A stretch of 64,000 nt of DNA from Allobosea sp. Root483D1 (GCF_001429505.1 NZ_LMJW01000001.1:746606-810605); one strand, 5' to 3'. Positions 1 to 8,767 are shown, counted from the stretch's first letter. Numbers and translations are program-made. The notes: a model not told the origin generated them from the sequence alone.

Positions 1-975
1 ATCGCCGAAGGCGCGACCGCGGCAGACGCCCTCCACAACAGCCGCGACCTCGCCCGCCATGCCGAAAAGCTCGGCTACACCCGCTTCTGGCTGGCCGAGC
101 ACCACAACATGACCGGCATCGCCAGCGCCGCGACCTCGGTCGCGATCGGCTATGTCGCCGAAGGCACCAAGACGATCCGCGTCGGCGCCGGCGGGATCAT
201 GCTGCCGAACCATTCGCCAATCGTGATCGCCGAGCAGTTCGGCACGCTGGAGACGCTCTATCCCGGCCGAATCGACCTCGGGCTCGGCCGCGCGCCCGGC
301 ACCGACCAGCGGACATGGCGGGCGCTGCGGCGCGAGGCCGACGCGTCCGAACGCTTCCCGCAGGACGTGCTCGAGCTGCAGGCGCTGCTCGGGCCGCTGC
401 AGCCGGACCAGGTGATCCAGGCCGTGCCGGGCACCAACACCAATGTCCCGCTCTGGATCCTCGGCTCCAGCCTGTTCGGCTCGCAGCTCGCCGCGGTGCT
501 CGGCCTGCCCTATGCCTTCGCCTCGCATTTCTCGCCGGACGCGCTGATGGACGCGCTTTCCGTCTATCGCGAGCGCTTCCAGCCTTCGGCGCAGCGCGAC
601 AAGCCCTATGCCATGGTCGGCTGCAATGTCATCGCGGCCGAGACCGATGCCGAGGCGCAGTACCTCTTCACCTCGGTGCAGCAGCGCTTCGCCGACATGC
701 TGCGCGGCCGGCGCGGCCTCCTGCCGAGGCCTATCGACGACATCGAGGACTATTGGTCCGGCCCGGAGAAGGCGCAGGCGCAGCGCATGCTGGCCTGCTC
801 CTTCGTCGGCTCGCGCGAGAGCGTGCGGTCGCAATTGCAGGCCTTCATCGAGAAGACCAAGGCCGACGAGTTGATCGTCGCCTCGGCGATCTTCGACCAC
901 GCCGCGCGCAAGCGCTCCTATGAGATCCTGGCGGAGATCCAGCCGGCGCTGGGACTGGCGGCGGTCGCCGCCTGA
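1..975 (+). CDS. LLM-class flavin-dependent oxidoreductase (luciferase-like), 5'-truncated
   Basis: The frame is open from the first base and ends in TGA at 973-975, so the start lies outside the window; 324 codons are visible. The reading includes a WLAEHHNM motif and, further on, [20 protein letters not shown] and [15 protein letters not shown], which are hallmarks of bacterial luciferase-like monooxygenases of the MsnO8-like group. These are FMN-dependent TIM-barrel enzymes, usually cytoplasmic. The substrate cannot be told. It lies 12 bp from the convergent end of the MarR gene. The family call is firm; the specific reaction is unknown. Confidence 0.85.
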   Translation: MAEGATAADALHNSRDLARHAEKLGYTRFWLAEHHNMTGIASAATSVAIGYVAEGTKTIRVGAGGIMLPNHSPIVIAEQFGTLETLYPGRIDLGLGRAPGTDQRTWRALRREADASERFPQDVLELQALLGPLQPDQVIQAVPGTNTNVPLWILGSSLFGSQLAAVLGLPYAFASHFSPDALMDALSVYRERFQPSAQRDKPYAMVGCNVIAAETDAEAQYLFTSVQQRFADMLRGRRGLLPRPIDDIEDYWSGPEKAQAQRMLACSFVGSRESVRSQLQAFIEKTKADELIVASAIFDHAARKRSYEILAEIQPALGLAAVAA

Positions 976-987
976 GCGAGCGGTCGT

Positions 988-1470
988 TCAGGACCGGCCT
1001 TCGTGCTCGGCTGCGGTGAGGTTTCGCCGCAGCCGCACCATCTCCTCGCGCAGATGGCGCTGCTCCTCGGGGGCCAGGCCGGCCGAGCGCTGCATGCTGA
1101 CCCGGACCGCCCTGCCCCGCTCGCGGAGCGCCCGGCCTTGCGCCGTCAGATTGAGGCGCACCTGGCGCTCGTCCTGCGGGTCACGGCGACGGGTGAGCAC
1201 GCCCATCGCCTCCAATCGCTTGAGCAGCGGCGTCAGCGTGCTCGAATCCAGGAAGAGCTTATCGCCGAGCCCGCCGACAGTCTGGTCGGCTTCCTCATAG
1301 AGCGCGACCAGCGCGATGTATTGCGGATAGGTCAGCCCGAGCTCGTCGAGGAGCGGCTTGTAGACGCGGTTGAAGGCAAGATTGGTCGAATAGACCGCGA
1401 AGCAGAGGAATTCGTCGAGCCCTGGCAGCCGCTCGGCGCCGGCCTGCTCCTGTCCTGAATCGTCCGCCAA
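988..1470 (-). CDS. MarR-family regulator, OhrR-like thiol-peroxide sensor
   Basis: A 160-residue winged-helix protein. Residues about 18-45 (EFLCFAVYSTNLAFNRVYKP) resemble the N-terminal helix of OhrR, including a cysteine at position 23 where OhrR proteins carry the peroxide-reactive Cys. This is the only Cys, so it would be a one-Cys type. The DNA-binding helices and wing follow (LDSSTLTPLLKRLEAMGVLTRRRDPQDERQV). The start is TTG at 1470, with GGAGAG seven bases upstream; no ATG fits. It is transcribed away from a small exported peptide and a DipZ-type gene, with a long palindrome between them, so it probably controls itself and those genes. No ohr peroxidase is adjacent, which is unusual for an OhrR. 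Confidence 0.8.
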   Translation of the reverse strand: MADDSGQEQAGAERLPGLDEFLCFAVYSTNLAFNRVYKPLLDELGLTYPQYIALVALYEEADQTVGGLGDKLFLDSSTLTPLLKRLEAMGVLTRRRDPQDERQVRLNLTAQGRALRERGRAVRVSMQRSAGLAPEEQRHLREEMVRLRRNLTAAEHEGRS

Positions 1471-1542
1471 TGCGTCTCTCCGGAAATTGATCGCTCACAG
1501 ATATTTGATGCGCGATTTATTTTCAAGCGGTTGAACGGCCTC

Positions 1543-1597
1543 GCTCCATCATTTAATTGTCGAGAGATTAGATCGCTCGACAAGTAAATGATGGAGC
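1543..1597. promoter_or_regulatory. 55-bp inverted repeat, candidate MarR/OhrR operator
   Basis: Arms 1543-1564 and 1576-1597 are complementary over 22 bp with a single mismatch, separated by 11 bp. Each arm contains an AT-rich core (ATTTAATTGT in the left arm) resembling the ACAATTAAAT half of the Bacillus OhrR box. A plausible plus-strand promoter (TTGAAC at 1531, TTTAAT at 1552) overlaps the left arm. The Shine-Dalgarno GGAG of the downstream gene sits in the right arm, so the element could act on DNA or as an RNA hairpin. The operator role is inferred from position. Confidence 0.6.
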
Positions 1598-1602
1598 ACG
1601 AG

Positions 1603-1815
1603 ATGACCCGCATCGCTCCCTTAACCGTCACGGCGCCCAACCCGGGCCGACCAGAAACCGCTCCTGCTCCGCGTCGCCTGCTGCTGGCGGCGATGCTGGC
1701 GGCGGCTACGAGCTTCGCCATGGCCTGCAGCGCCTTCACCGGCCCGCGCAGTTACGGGGCCGCCCCGGTCGCGTCATCAAACCCGCCGCCGCGGCGCGGC
1801 GCAACCCGCCCCTGA
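1603..1815 (+). CDS. Small exported or membrane-anchored peptide of unknown function
   Basis: ATG at 1603 has GGAG six bases upstream (1593-1596) and is preferred to the ATG at 1588, which lies inside the palindrome arm. The 70-residue product has an N-terminal segment with RR followed by LLLAAMLAAATSFAMAC, which looks like a signal peptide or single membrane helix. The short tail is rich in Pro, Ala and Arg. It ends 19 bp before the DipZ-type gene and is probably co-transcribed with it. I do not recognise a family. It could be a remnant of a longer exported protein or a leader peptide. Confidence 0.45.
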   Translation: MTRIAPLTVTAPNPGRPETAPAPRRLLLAAMLAAATSFAMACSAFTGPRSYGAAPVASSNPPPRRGATRP

Positions 1816-1834
1816 CGCCCCGAGGAGACGTTCC

Positions 1835-3547
1835 ATGAACCTCGCTCTCGCCTATCTCACCGGCGTCCTGACCATCGCCAGTCCCTGCATCCTGCCGGTC
1901 CTGCCCTTCGTGCTGACGCGTGCCGGTCAGCCTTTCCGCAGCAGCACCTTGCCGATGCTGCTCGGCATGGCGCTGGCTTTCGCTGCCGTGGCAAGCCTCG
2001 CCGCCGTCGCCGGCAGCTGGGCGATCGCGCTCAACAGTCATGGCCGCAGCATCGCCCTCGGCCTCGTCGCCCTGTTCGGGCTCGCCTTGCTGTTCCCGGC
2101 TCTGGCGATGCGTCTCGCCGCCCCGCTGACCGCTCTCGGCGAAAGGCTGACGCGCAGCACCGGTGCGGACGGTCGCACCGATCTGCGGCCAGCCTCGTCC
2201 GCCCTGCTCGGCGTCGCCACCGGCCTGCTCTGGACGCCCTGCGCCGGACCGGTGCTCGGCTTGATCCTGGCGGGAGCCGCGCTTGGCGGGCCGAGCCTCA
2301 GCACTGCTTTCCTGCTCTTCGCCTATGCCGCCGGCGCGGCGACGGCGCTGGCCGCCGTACTGCTGTTGGGCAACCGGCTGCTGGCGCGGGCTCGGCGACC
2401 CGCAGCTCTACTCGAACCTATCAGACGTGGCCTCGGCCTCGCCGTGGTCGCGAGCACGATCGCGATCGGCTTGGGCTTCGACACCAGTGTCCTCACCCGC
2501 CTGTCGGCCCCTACCACGGCCGCGATCGAGCAGCGCCTCCTCGACATCGCCATGCCAGCGGCACCTGGCCTCGTCACCACGGCGCAGGCGCAGCCCGCCT
2601 CCAAGCCACTGTTCGGCGCGAGGCAATGGCTCGACCGCGAGCCACTCACTGCCGAGAGCGTGCGCGGCAAGGTCGTGCTGGTGAATTTTTGGACCTATTC
2701 CTGCATCAACTGCCTGCGCACGCTGCCTTATGTCCGGGCCTGGGCCGAGAAGTACAAAGATCGCGGCCTCGTCGTGGTTGGCGTGCACACACCGGAATTC
2801 GCTTTCGAGAAGGACATAGGCAATGTCCGCAAGGCGGTCGCGGCGCTCGGCGTGAGCTATCCGGTCGCGATCGACAACGACTATGCGGTCTGGCACGCCT
2901 TCAGCAACCAGGCCTGGCCGGCGCGCTATTTCATCGACGCGCAGGGCCGGACCCGGCATCACGAGTTCGGCGAGGGCGACTATGCCGCCTCCGAGCGGGT
3001 GATCCAGTCGCTGCTCGCCGAGGCCGGTGGCAAGGTCGAGCCCGGCATCGCCAAGGTCTCGGGTGAAGGCGCGCAAGGAGCGCCCGATTTCGCCAATCTG
3101 CGCTCGCCCGAGACCTATCTCGGCCATGCCCGCAGCAACGGCTTCGCCTCGCCGGGTGGGATCAGGGCCGATGCGCCGGCCACCTATGAAGCCGCCACCT
3201 CGCCGCGCCTCAACCAGTGGAGCCTCTCCGGCAATTGGACCGTCGCCGGCGAGTTCGCCACGTCGCAGCAGGCGGGCGGGCGGATCACCCATCGCTTCCA
3301 TGCCCGCGACCTGCATCTGGTGATGGGTCGTGCGCCCGGCAGCTCGCCGGTCCGCTTCCGCGTCACCATAGACGGCGCCGCGCCCGGCAGCGCCCATGGC
3401 GCCGATATCGACGCCGACGGCTATGGCACAATCAGCGGCGAGCGCCTCTATCAGCTCGTCCGCCAGGACGGGGCGGTGAAGCCCCGCGACTTCTCCATAG
3501 AGTTCCTCGATGTCGGCGCCCGCGCCTACGCCTTCACCTTCGGCTGA
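1835..3547 (+). CDS. DipZ-type fusion: CcdA membrane domain, TlpA-like thioredoxin, C-terminal beta domain
   Basis: 570 residues. Residues 1-225 form a CcdA/DsbD-like electron-transfer membrane domain with the paired cysteines Cys18 (SPCILP) and Cys136 (TPCAGP). Residues about 255-400 are a TlpA/thioredoxin domain with active site C290-I-N-C293. Residues about 410-570 form the extra beta domain typical of DipZ proteins. The protein would carry electrons from cytoplasmic thioredoxin across the inner membrane to reduce periplasmic disulfides or sulfenic acids. It follows the small peptide gene by 19 bp. Placement opposite an OhrR-like sensor suggests induction by organic peroxide or thiol stress. 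Confidence 0.85.
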   Translation: MNLALAYLTGVLTIASPCILPVLPFVLTRAGQPFRSSTLPMLLGMALAFAAVASLAAVAGSWAIALNSHGRSIALGLVALFGLALLFPALAMRLAAPLTALGERLTRSTGADGRTDLRPASSALLGVATGLLWTPCAGPVLGLILAGAALGGPSLSTAFLLFAYAAGAATALAAVLLLGNRLLARARRPAALLEPIRRGLGLAVVASTIAIGLGFDTSVLTRLSAPTTAAIEQRLLDIAMPAAPGLVTTAQAQPASKPLFGARQWLDREPLTAESVRGKVVLVNFWTYSCINCLRTLPYVRAWAEKYKDRGLVVVGVHTPEFAFEKDIGNVRKAVAALGVSYPVAIDNDYAVWHAFSNQAWPARYFIDAQGRTRHHEFGEGDYAASERVIQSLLAEAGGKVEPGIAKVSGEGAQGAPDFANLRSPETYLGHARSNGFASPGGIRADAPATYEAATSPRLNQWSLSGNWTVAGEFATSQQAGGRITHRFHARDLHLVMGRAPGSSPVRFRVTIDGAAPGSAHGADIDADGYGTISGERLYQLVRQDGAVKPRDFSIEFLDVGARAYAFTFG

Positions 3548-3556
3548 CGGAACGCC

Positions 3557-4588
3557 TCAGCCCGTCCTGACCTGCGAGGGCGAGCGGCCGAAGCGCTTGC
3601 GGAAGCTGCGGTTGAAATAGGAAAGGTCGCCGAAGCCGCACTCGAATGCGACACTGCTGATCGAGATGGCGTCGTCCTCGGCTGACGTCAGCTTGAGCCA
3701 GGCGCGCTCGAGCCGGCGCTCCATCACATAGTCCGAGAAGGTGCGCCCCTCGGCGCCGAACGCCTTCTGGATGGCGCGCGGGGTCACGCCGTAAAGCCCC
3801 GCGATCATGTCGACCGAGAGTTCGCGCCGCTCCAGCCTGGTCTCGATATCGGCCTTGATCGCGGCGAGCCGGCCGCCGCGCCGGGGCGTGGCCGTAACCG
3901 GCGGCGCGCTGCGATCGGCCAGCATCACGCCGATCAGATCGTGGACGTGGCCGATGGCGAGATCGCGCAGCGGCGCCGAATTGAGCGGGAACAGGCCGCG
4001 CAGCAGCAACGCCCCGTAATGCGCCAGCACCTGCAGGCCGCGATTGCCGCGCGGGATGGCCCGCATCAATTCGTCAGAGGCAAGCTGAGCAAGCGGTGGG
4101 AGGCGCGCCGGATCGAGCGCGATCAAGTCGATGCGGCCAAGCTCGACCAGGGTGAAACGCGTCTCCTGCGCGAGGTCGAGGACTGCGGCATCGCGGGCCC
4201 GGAGCGAGACGCGGCGGCCCTCCTGCTCGATCACGCAGCGGCCATCGGACGGGCGAACGAGGATATAGCGTGCCTCCCGCCCGTTCCGGCGCGCCGGCCA
4301 GGTCCAGGGCGTCACCGGGGCAAAGCAGGACATCAGCCCGATATCGGGCCGCGTGGTCAGCACGCTGCGGGCGGCGAAAGGGAGGACGGCATCGGCGCGG
4401 ATATCGTCGCCACCGGGAACATGGCCAAAAATCCTGAGTGCCATCGTCCGGATCTCATCCGGGGCCGCCTCGCCCGAGACCAGCCAGAACGGCGCGAAGG
4501 TCTCGGCCTCGATCGCCTCGGCGTTCACAGACCGTGACATCGCTGCCACAGGCGCTTCGTCCCGCATTGGAGTTCGCTTTTGTCCCAT
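3557..4588 (-). CDS. AraC-family transcriptional regulator of the siderophore locus
   Basis: The C-terminal 100 residues hold the two AraC helix-turn-helix units (LSVDMIAGLYGVTPRAIQKA and the FECGFGDLSYFNRSFRKRFG segment). The N-terminal part resembles the AraC-binding-like domain of regulators such as FeaR. I use ATG 4588; a TTG at 4609 and ATGs at 4567 and 4540 are also in frame and none has a strong ribosome-binding site. It is divergent from a TonB-dependent receptor, the arrangement of RhrA/PchR-type regulators that activate a siderophore receptor when the ferri-siderophore is present. The inducer is inferred from context. Confidence 0.75.
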   Translation of the reverse strand: MGQKRTPMRDEAPVAAMSRSVNAEAIEAETFAPFWLVSGEAAPDEIRTMALRIFGHVPGGDDIRADAVLPFAARSVLTTRPDIGLMSCFAPVTPWTWPARRNGREARYILVRPSDGRCVIEQEGRRVSLRARDAAVLDLAQETRFTLVELGRIDLIALDPARLPPLAQLASDELMRAIPRGNRGLQVLAHYGALLLRGLFPLNSAPLRDLAIGHVHDLIGVMLADRSAPPVTATPRRGGRLAAIKADIETRLERRELSVDMIAGLYGVTPRAIQKAFGAEGRTFSDYVMERRLERAWLKLTSAEDDAISISSVAFECGFGDLSYFNRSFRKRFGRSPSQVRTG

Positions 4589-4695
4589 AGCGCGTTCGCG
4601 CAAGTCCAAGATGATGCTTTAGATATAACTTTAGAGATCACAAGAACACAACGCAGTGCGATCCCTTCGCCGCATAGATCAATGAATAAAACTAG

Positions 4696-4712
4696 TTTAT
4701 TCTAGTTCTAAA
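4696..4712. promoter_or_regulatory. Candidate Irr iron-control element (ICE-like box)
   Basis: The 17-mer matches TTTAGAA-N3-TTCTAAA at 11 of 14 fixed positions: TTTA in the left half and all seven bases of the right half. It lies about 100 bp upstream of the TonB-receptor start in the AT-rich intergenic region. Irr is the main iron-responsive regulator in Rhizobiales. The region also holds two CTAG cores 10 bp apart (4692 and 4702) and a direct CTTTAGA repeat (4617 and 4629) that could serve the AraC regulator instead. Confidence 0.4.
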
Positions 4713-4809
4713 CTAAGATCGACACGGCACCACAACTTCAGATCGAGCGCCCGCGAGCGATACTCTCGCGCACAGACGCCGATCCGGACCGACGACGACA
4801 GGTGTCTTC

Positions 4810-7041
4810 ATGAGCAAGCGCGCTTCCCTCTCCATCAGCCTGCCGGCTCTGCTTTGCGCTTCCGCAGCGGTGGCGCAGTCGCCCCAGTCCCGATCCAATG
4901 TGATCGACCTCGACACGATCACCGTTACGGCGGCGCGCACCGAGCGCAGCACGGCCGAGACGCCGCAATCGATCCAGGTGCTCGACCGGGCGCAGATCGA
5001 GGAGCAGCTTAAGTTCAGCCCGAATGCGGCGGCCGCGCTCGGCAAGCTGGTGCCCGGCTATTCGATGGCGACGCAGACCGTCTCGAGCGCATCGGAGAAT
5101 TATCGCGGCCGCGACCTGCTCGTGCTGATAGACGGCGTGCCGATGAACACGCCGCTGCGCGACGTCTCGCGCATCCTCTCGCTGATCGACCTCAATACGG
5201 TCGAGCGCATCGAGATGGTCGCCGGCGCCTCCAGCCTCTACGGCGCCGGCGCAACCGGCGGCACGGTCAACTTCATCACGAAGAAGGCTGCGGACGGCAA
5301 GCCGAGGGTGACAGTCAACACCGCCGTACGCGGCTTCACCCAGGCTCTGGGCCGCTCGCTGGCGCCGGAAGCCTCGGTGACCGTCTCCGGCAAGATTCCT
5401 GATGGCTTCGACTACCTGATTTCCGGCAGCGGCCGCGGCGCGGGCCGTACCTATGACGGCGCAGGGCGCGAGCTGCCCTCGGATGGCCTGCTCGGCCAGG
5501 GTGGCGGCGACCGCTACAAGGCCGGCAACCTGCTCGCCAAGCTCGGCTATGATTTCGACGCCAGCAAGCGCATCGAACTGCAGGGCTCGCTGATCGCTTT
5601 CGACCAGGATCCGAAATACCTGACCAACTACGCCGCGCCCTTCGCCCGGCCGGACCGGACCAAGCTCTATACCGGCGAGAACGTCATCGAAGACACCAAG
5701 TCGGTCTCGCTGCGTTACAGCGACAGCGACTTCGCCCTCGGCAAGCTCAGCATCCTCGGCTACTACAACGACATCAAGAAGCGCTTCAATTTCTCGACCT
5801 TCTCCTACCCCTACAACAGCCAAGTCTACTACTCCTTCAACCCGGCCTCGCCGACGAGCCCGGACAACCAGACCACGCTCTATTCGCAGCGCGGCGGCGT
5901 GAACCTGACGATCGACACCCCGCTCGACCGGCTGCTGCCCGGCGCCAAGTTCACCTGGGGCGGCGACCTCAGCCATGAGAAGACCTGGCAGACCCTGACC
6001 AGCGGCCAGGACGTGTTCACGCCGCTGAAGCAGACCACCAGCGCGGCCTTCGGCCAGCTGCAGATCCCGATCGGCGAACGCATCACCCTGCGCGGCGGCT
6101 TGCGCTACGAGTACTTCTCGCTCGCGGTCAGCGACTATGTCCGCCCGGCCGCGTTTGCGGCGGTGGCCGCCAACAACGCGCAGGGCTTCCAGAGCTTCGT
6201 GCTGCCGGCCCTCAACGTCACCGGTGGCAACTTCGACTACAAGGCCTGGACCGGCAATCTCGGCGCGACGGTCAAGCTTTCCGAGAGCAGCGAGATTTTC
6301 GGCGGCTTCTCGCAGGGCTTCGCGCTGCCCGATGTCGGCGCCTTCACCCGGCGGGCCGGCATCTCCACCGCCTTCGCCTGCCCGGTCGCAAACCCGAACT
6401 GCCTGCCTGCCAACCGGCGCAATGTCAGCTACAGCACCATCGCGCCGGAAGCGCAGATCGTGAACAATTACGAACTCGGCATCCGCGGCAGCCATGGCAT
6501 CTTCAAGGGCTCGCTGACCGGCTTCATCAGCACCTCCGGAAAGGGCGTGACCTTTGACCAGGCGAGCAACACGATCTCGCAGCAGAAGGAGCGGATCTGG
6601 GGCGTCGAGGCGACCGGCGATGTCGCCGTCACCGAGCAGTTCACCCTCGGCACCGTGCTGGCCTATCGCGAGGGTCGCTACGACACCAATGGCGACCGCA
6701 AGCTCGACAGCGCCCTGCCGAACAACCGCATCGGCTCGCCCTATCGCGGCATGCTCTATGGCAGCTACCGCTTCACCAACGGCATGCAGCTGCGGGTCGA
6801 GGGCGAGGCGTTCTCCGATCGCGACGTTGCGACCGATCTGCGTGGCACCCGCAACAAGCTGAAGGGCGCCGCGACGATGAACGTCGCCTTCACCGCGCCG
6901 GTGCTCGAGGGCGAGGCCTATGTCGCGGTCAACAACCTGTTCGACCGGAACTACCAGAATCCGACCGCGACCTCGGTGCGCAACCTCGCCAACTATGCCT
7001 GGGGCCGGACCGTGACGCTCGGCTTCCGCAAGACCTTCTGA
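4810..7041 (+). CDS. TonB-dependent outer-membrane siderophore receptor
   Basis: 743 residues. A signal peptide ends near residue 23 (VAQSPQ). A TonB-box-like stretch (DTITVTA) is followed by the plug domain (TPQSIQVLDR, then VERIEMVAGASSLYGAGATGG). A 22-strand barrel follows, ending in a terminal Phe (TLGFRKTF). It would bind a ferric siderophore outside the cell and pass it to the periplasm using TonB energy. It is the first gene of an apparent three-gene unit with an unknown small protein 2 bp downstream and an RhtX/FptX-type permease. Ligand specificity cannot be read from the sequence. Confidence 0.9.
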   Translation: MSKRASLSISLPALLCASAAVAQSPQSRSNVIDLDTITVTAARTERSTAETPQSIQVLDRAQIEEQLKFSPNAAAALGKLVPGYSMATQTVSSASENYRGRDLLVLIDGVPMNTPLRDVSRILSLIDLNTVERIEMVAGASSLYGAGATGGTVNFITKKAADGKPRVTVNTAVRGFTQALGRSLAPEASVTVSGKIPDGFDYLISGSGRGAGRTYDGAGRELPSDGLLGQGGGDRYKAGNLLAKLGYDFDASKRIELQGSLIAFDQDPKYLTNYAAPFARPDRTKLYTGENVIEDTKSVSLRYSDSDFALGKLSILGYYNDIKKRFNFSTFSYPYNSQVYYSFNPASPTSPDNQTTLYSQRGGVNLTIDTPLDRLLPGAKFTWGGDLSHEKTWQTLTSGQDVFTPLKQTTSAAFGQLQIPIGERITLRGGLRYEYFSLAVSDYVRPAAFAAVAANNAQGFQSFVLPALNVTGGNFDYKAWTGNLGATVKLSESSEIFGGFSQGFALPDVGAFTRRAGISTAFACPVANPNCLPANRRNVSYSTIAPEAQIVNNYELGIRGSHGIFKGSLTGFISTSGKGVTFDQASNTISQQKERIWGVEATGDVAVTEQFTLGTVLAYREGRYDTNGDRKLDSALPNNRIGSPYRGMLYGSYRFTNGMQLRVEGEAFSDRDVATDLRGTRNKLKGAATMNVAFTAPVLEGEAYVAVNNLFDRNYQNPTATSVRNLANYAWGRTVTLGFRKTF

Positions 7042-7043
7042 CG

Positions 7044-7415
7044 ATGGTCAGCCTCGACAGCGATGCGGACGGCATCGTGACGCTGCGCTTCACGCCGCCC
7101 TATGCCGACAATGATGAGCGCGCCTATCTCGACGCGCTCGCCGAGCTCGGCCGGCGCGAGGAGCCTTTCCTGCTGCTGACCATCTTCGGCGGCGGCGGCA
7201 AGCTGTCCCAGGCCGGCGAGCGCGAGCAGGCGCTCTGGTTCAAGCGGACACGGGCGCAGTTCGGCGCTCTCTGCGGCGCCTGCGCCATCGTACGTCCCGG
7301 TGCGACCGAGGCGATGGCCGATGTTTTCCGCCGGCTCTGGCCCTTCCCGATCAGCCTGGAAGCCGACGAGTCCGCGGCGCGGCTCTTCCTGCTGAAGCAC
7401 AGGAGAGCGGCATGA
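7044..7415 (+). CDS. Unknown small cytoplasmic protein between siderophore receptor and permease
   Basis: 123 residues, no signal peptide or membrane helix. It opens with a short beta pattern (GIVTLRFTPPYADNDERAYLDAL), then a hydrophobic strand (FLLLTIFGGGGKLS) and an alpha-rich part with two cysteines (LCGACAIVRPG). The alternating strand-helix pattern faintly recalls STAS-like folds, but I do not recognise a family. It starts 2 bp after the receptor stop and overlaps the permease start by 4 bp (ATGA), so it is translationally coupled and probably works in siderophore uptake or handling. Confidence 0.7.
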   Translation: MVSLDSDADGIVTLRFTPPYADNDERAYLDALAELGRREEPFLLLTIFGGGGKLSQAGEREQALWFKRTRAQFGALCGACAIVRPGATEAMADVFRRLWPFPISLEADESAARLFLLKHRRAA

Positions 7416-8653
7416 GCACGAGCGAGGCGACCATCGACGCTGCGCCGACCAGCAATGCCGCGCGCTACCGGCTTTTCGCCGTGCTCGGCGGGCTCTATCT
7501 CGCGCAGGCGATCCCGTCCTATCTCTTCGTCGCGGCGCTGCCGCCGATCATGCGCGAGGCCGGCGTTTCGCGCACCGCCATCGGTTCGATGAGCATCCTG
7601 CTGCTGCCGCTGGTGCTCAAATTCATCTGGGCGCCGTGGATCGACCGAATCAGGCCGTTCGCACGGGCGCACCGGGCCGGCTGGGTCTTCATCACCCAGA
7701 CCGGCACGATCCTATGCATGCTGGCGTTGATCGCAGTCGGGCCGCTCGATGTCGGCAAGATCATCGCGATCGGCTTTGTCGCCTCACTGCTGATCTCGAC
7801 CCAGGACATCGCCACCGACGGCTATGCCGCGAAATACCTGCCGGAGGCCGACCGCGCCATCGGCAACGCCATCCAGGGCGGCTCGATCGCCTTCGGCGTC
7901 GTCATCGGCGGCACGCTCGGCCTCGTCCTGCACCATTACATCGGCTGGACCGGCATGCTGGTCACCATCGCCGCGATCTCGTTACTGCCGCTCGTCGCGG
8001 CGGCGATGATGCGCGAGGGCGACCCGACGCCGGCCGAGAAAGCGAAACGCCCCTCGATCCGCGCCTTCCTGCGCCGGCCCGAGGCACGCCAGATCCTCTG
8101 GATCGCGCTGATCTATCGGGCGAGCGAGGGCCTGGTGAAGGCGATGGAAGGCTCTTACCTGGTCGACGCCGGCGTGCCGCTGAACCAGATCGGCTATCTC
8201 TCCGGGATATCGGCGACGACGGCCGGCCTCGCCGGCTCGGCGATCGCCGCCTGGCTGGTCAAGCGCCGGGGCATCGCCTTCGTGCTCGCCTTGCTCGGCG
8301 GCATGCGCACGCTCTGCTTCCTGCTCTTCGCCTGCCATGCGCTCGGGGTCGTCGTCGGCGCCTGGCCGCTGTTCGGCGCCGCCGGCTTCCAGACCCTGAT
8401 CCGCTATATGGAGATCGTCGCGCTCTATTCGCTGTTCATGGCGGTGACGACGTCGGACCAGCCCGGCACCGACTTCACCATCCTCGCCTGCGCGCAATTG
8501 CTGGTCTATCTCGCCGGCTCGATGCTGGCCGGCAAGCTCGCCGATACGCTGGGCTATGGCGCGCTGTTTTCGCTGGCGACCGCGATCTCTGCGGTAGCGG
8601 TCATCGCCACGGTCAGGATGATCGCGCGCAGCAGCGTTGGAAAGCCGGCCTGA
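7412..8653 (+). CDS. MFS transporter of the RhtX/FptX siderophore-uptake type
   Basis: 413 residues with about 12 membrane helices. The start (FAVLGGLYLAQAIPSYLFVA) and the LPLVLKFIWAPWIDRIRP segment match the single-component inner-membrane permeases RhtX (rhizobactin 1021) and FptX (pyochelin), which replace the usual ABC importer for some siderophores. ATG overlaps the TGA of the preceding gene (ATGA). Together with the receptor and AraC regulator it forms a minimal uptake system. No siderophore-biosynthesis gene is nearby, so it probably imports a siderophore made elsewhere in the genome or by other organisms. Confidence 0.85.
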   Translation: MSTSEATIDAAPTSNAARYRLFAVLGGLYLAQAIPSYLFVAALPPIMREAGVSRTAIGSMSILLLPLVLKFIWAPWIDRIRPFARAHRAGWVFITQTGTILCMLALIAVGPLDVGKIIAIGFVASLLISTQDIATDGYAAKYLPEADRAIGNAIQGGSIAFGVVIGGTLGLVLHHYIGWTGMLVTIAAISLLPLVAAAMMREGDPTPAEKAKRPSIRAFLRRPEARQILWIALIYRASEGLVKAMEGSYLVDAGVPLNQIGYLSGISATTAGLAGSAIAAWLVKRRGIAFVLALLGGMRTLCFLLFACHALGVVVGAWPLFGAAGFQTLIRYMEIVALYSLFMAVTTSDQPGTDFTILACAQLLVYLAGSMLAGKLADTLGYGALFSLATAISAVAVIATVRMIARSSVGKPA

Positions 8654-8723
8654 CCGGCGCAAAGCGCTCGCGGCAAGCGGCGGCAGCTTCCCTAGCGTCG
8701 CCCTTCATGCGAGGTTGCCGGCG

Positions 8724-8755
8724 AGATCGCCTGTGCCGCAAGATCGCCTGTGCCG
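8724..8755. repeat. Short tandem duplication upstream of lemA
   Basis: The 15-mer at 8724-8738 recurs exactly at 8741-8755, a period of 17 bp, just before the lemA ribosome-binding site. It looks like slippage during replication. Confidence 0.7.
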
Positions 8756-8767
8756 AAGGAGAACACC

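Noticed and set aside
4610-4809. Cobalamin or other riboswitch upstream of the TonB receptor.
   Set aside because: No B12-box or other riboswitch core was seen; the gene order fits a siderophore locus.
4738-6495. 585-codon minus-strand open frame.
   Set aside because: It lies opposite the TonB receptor, whose protein is clearly homologous to a known family; the antisense product is low-complexity.
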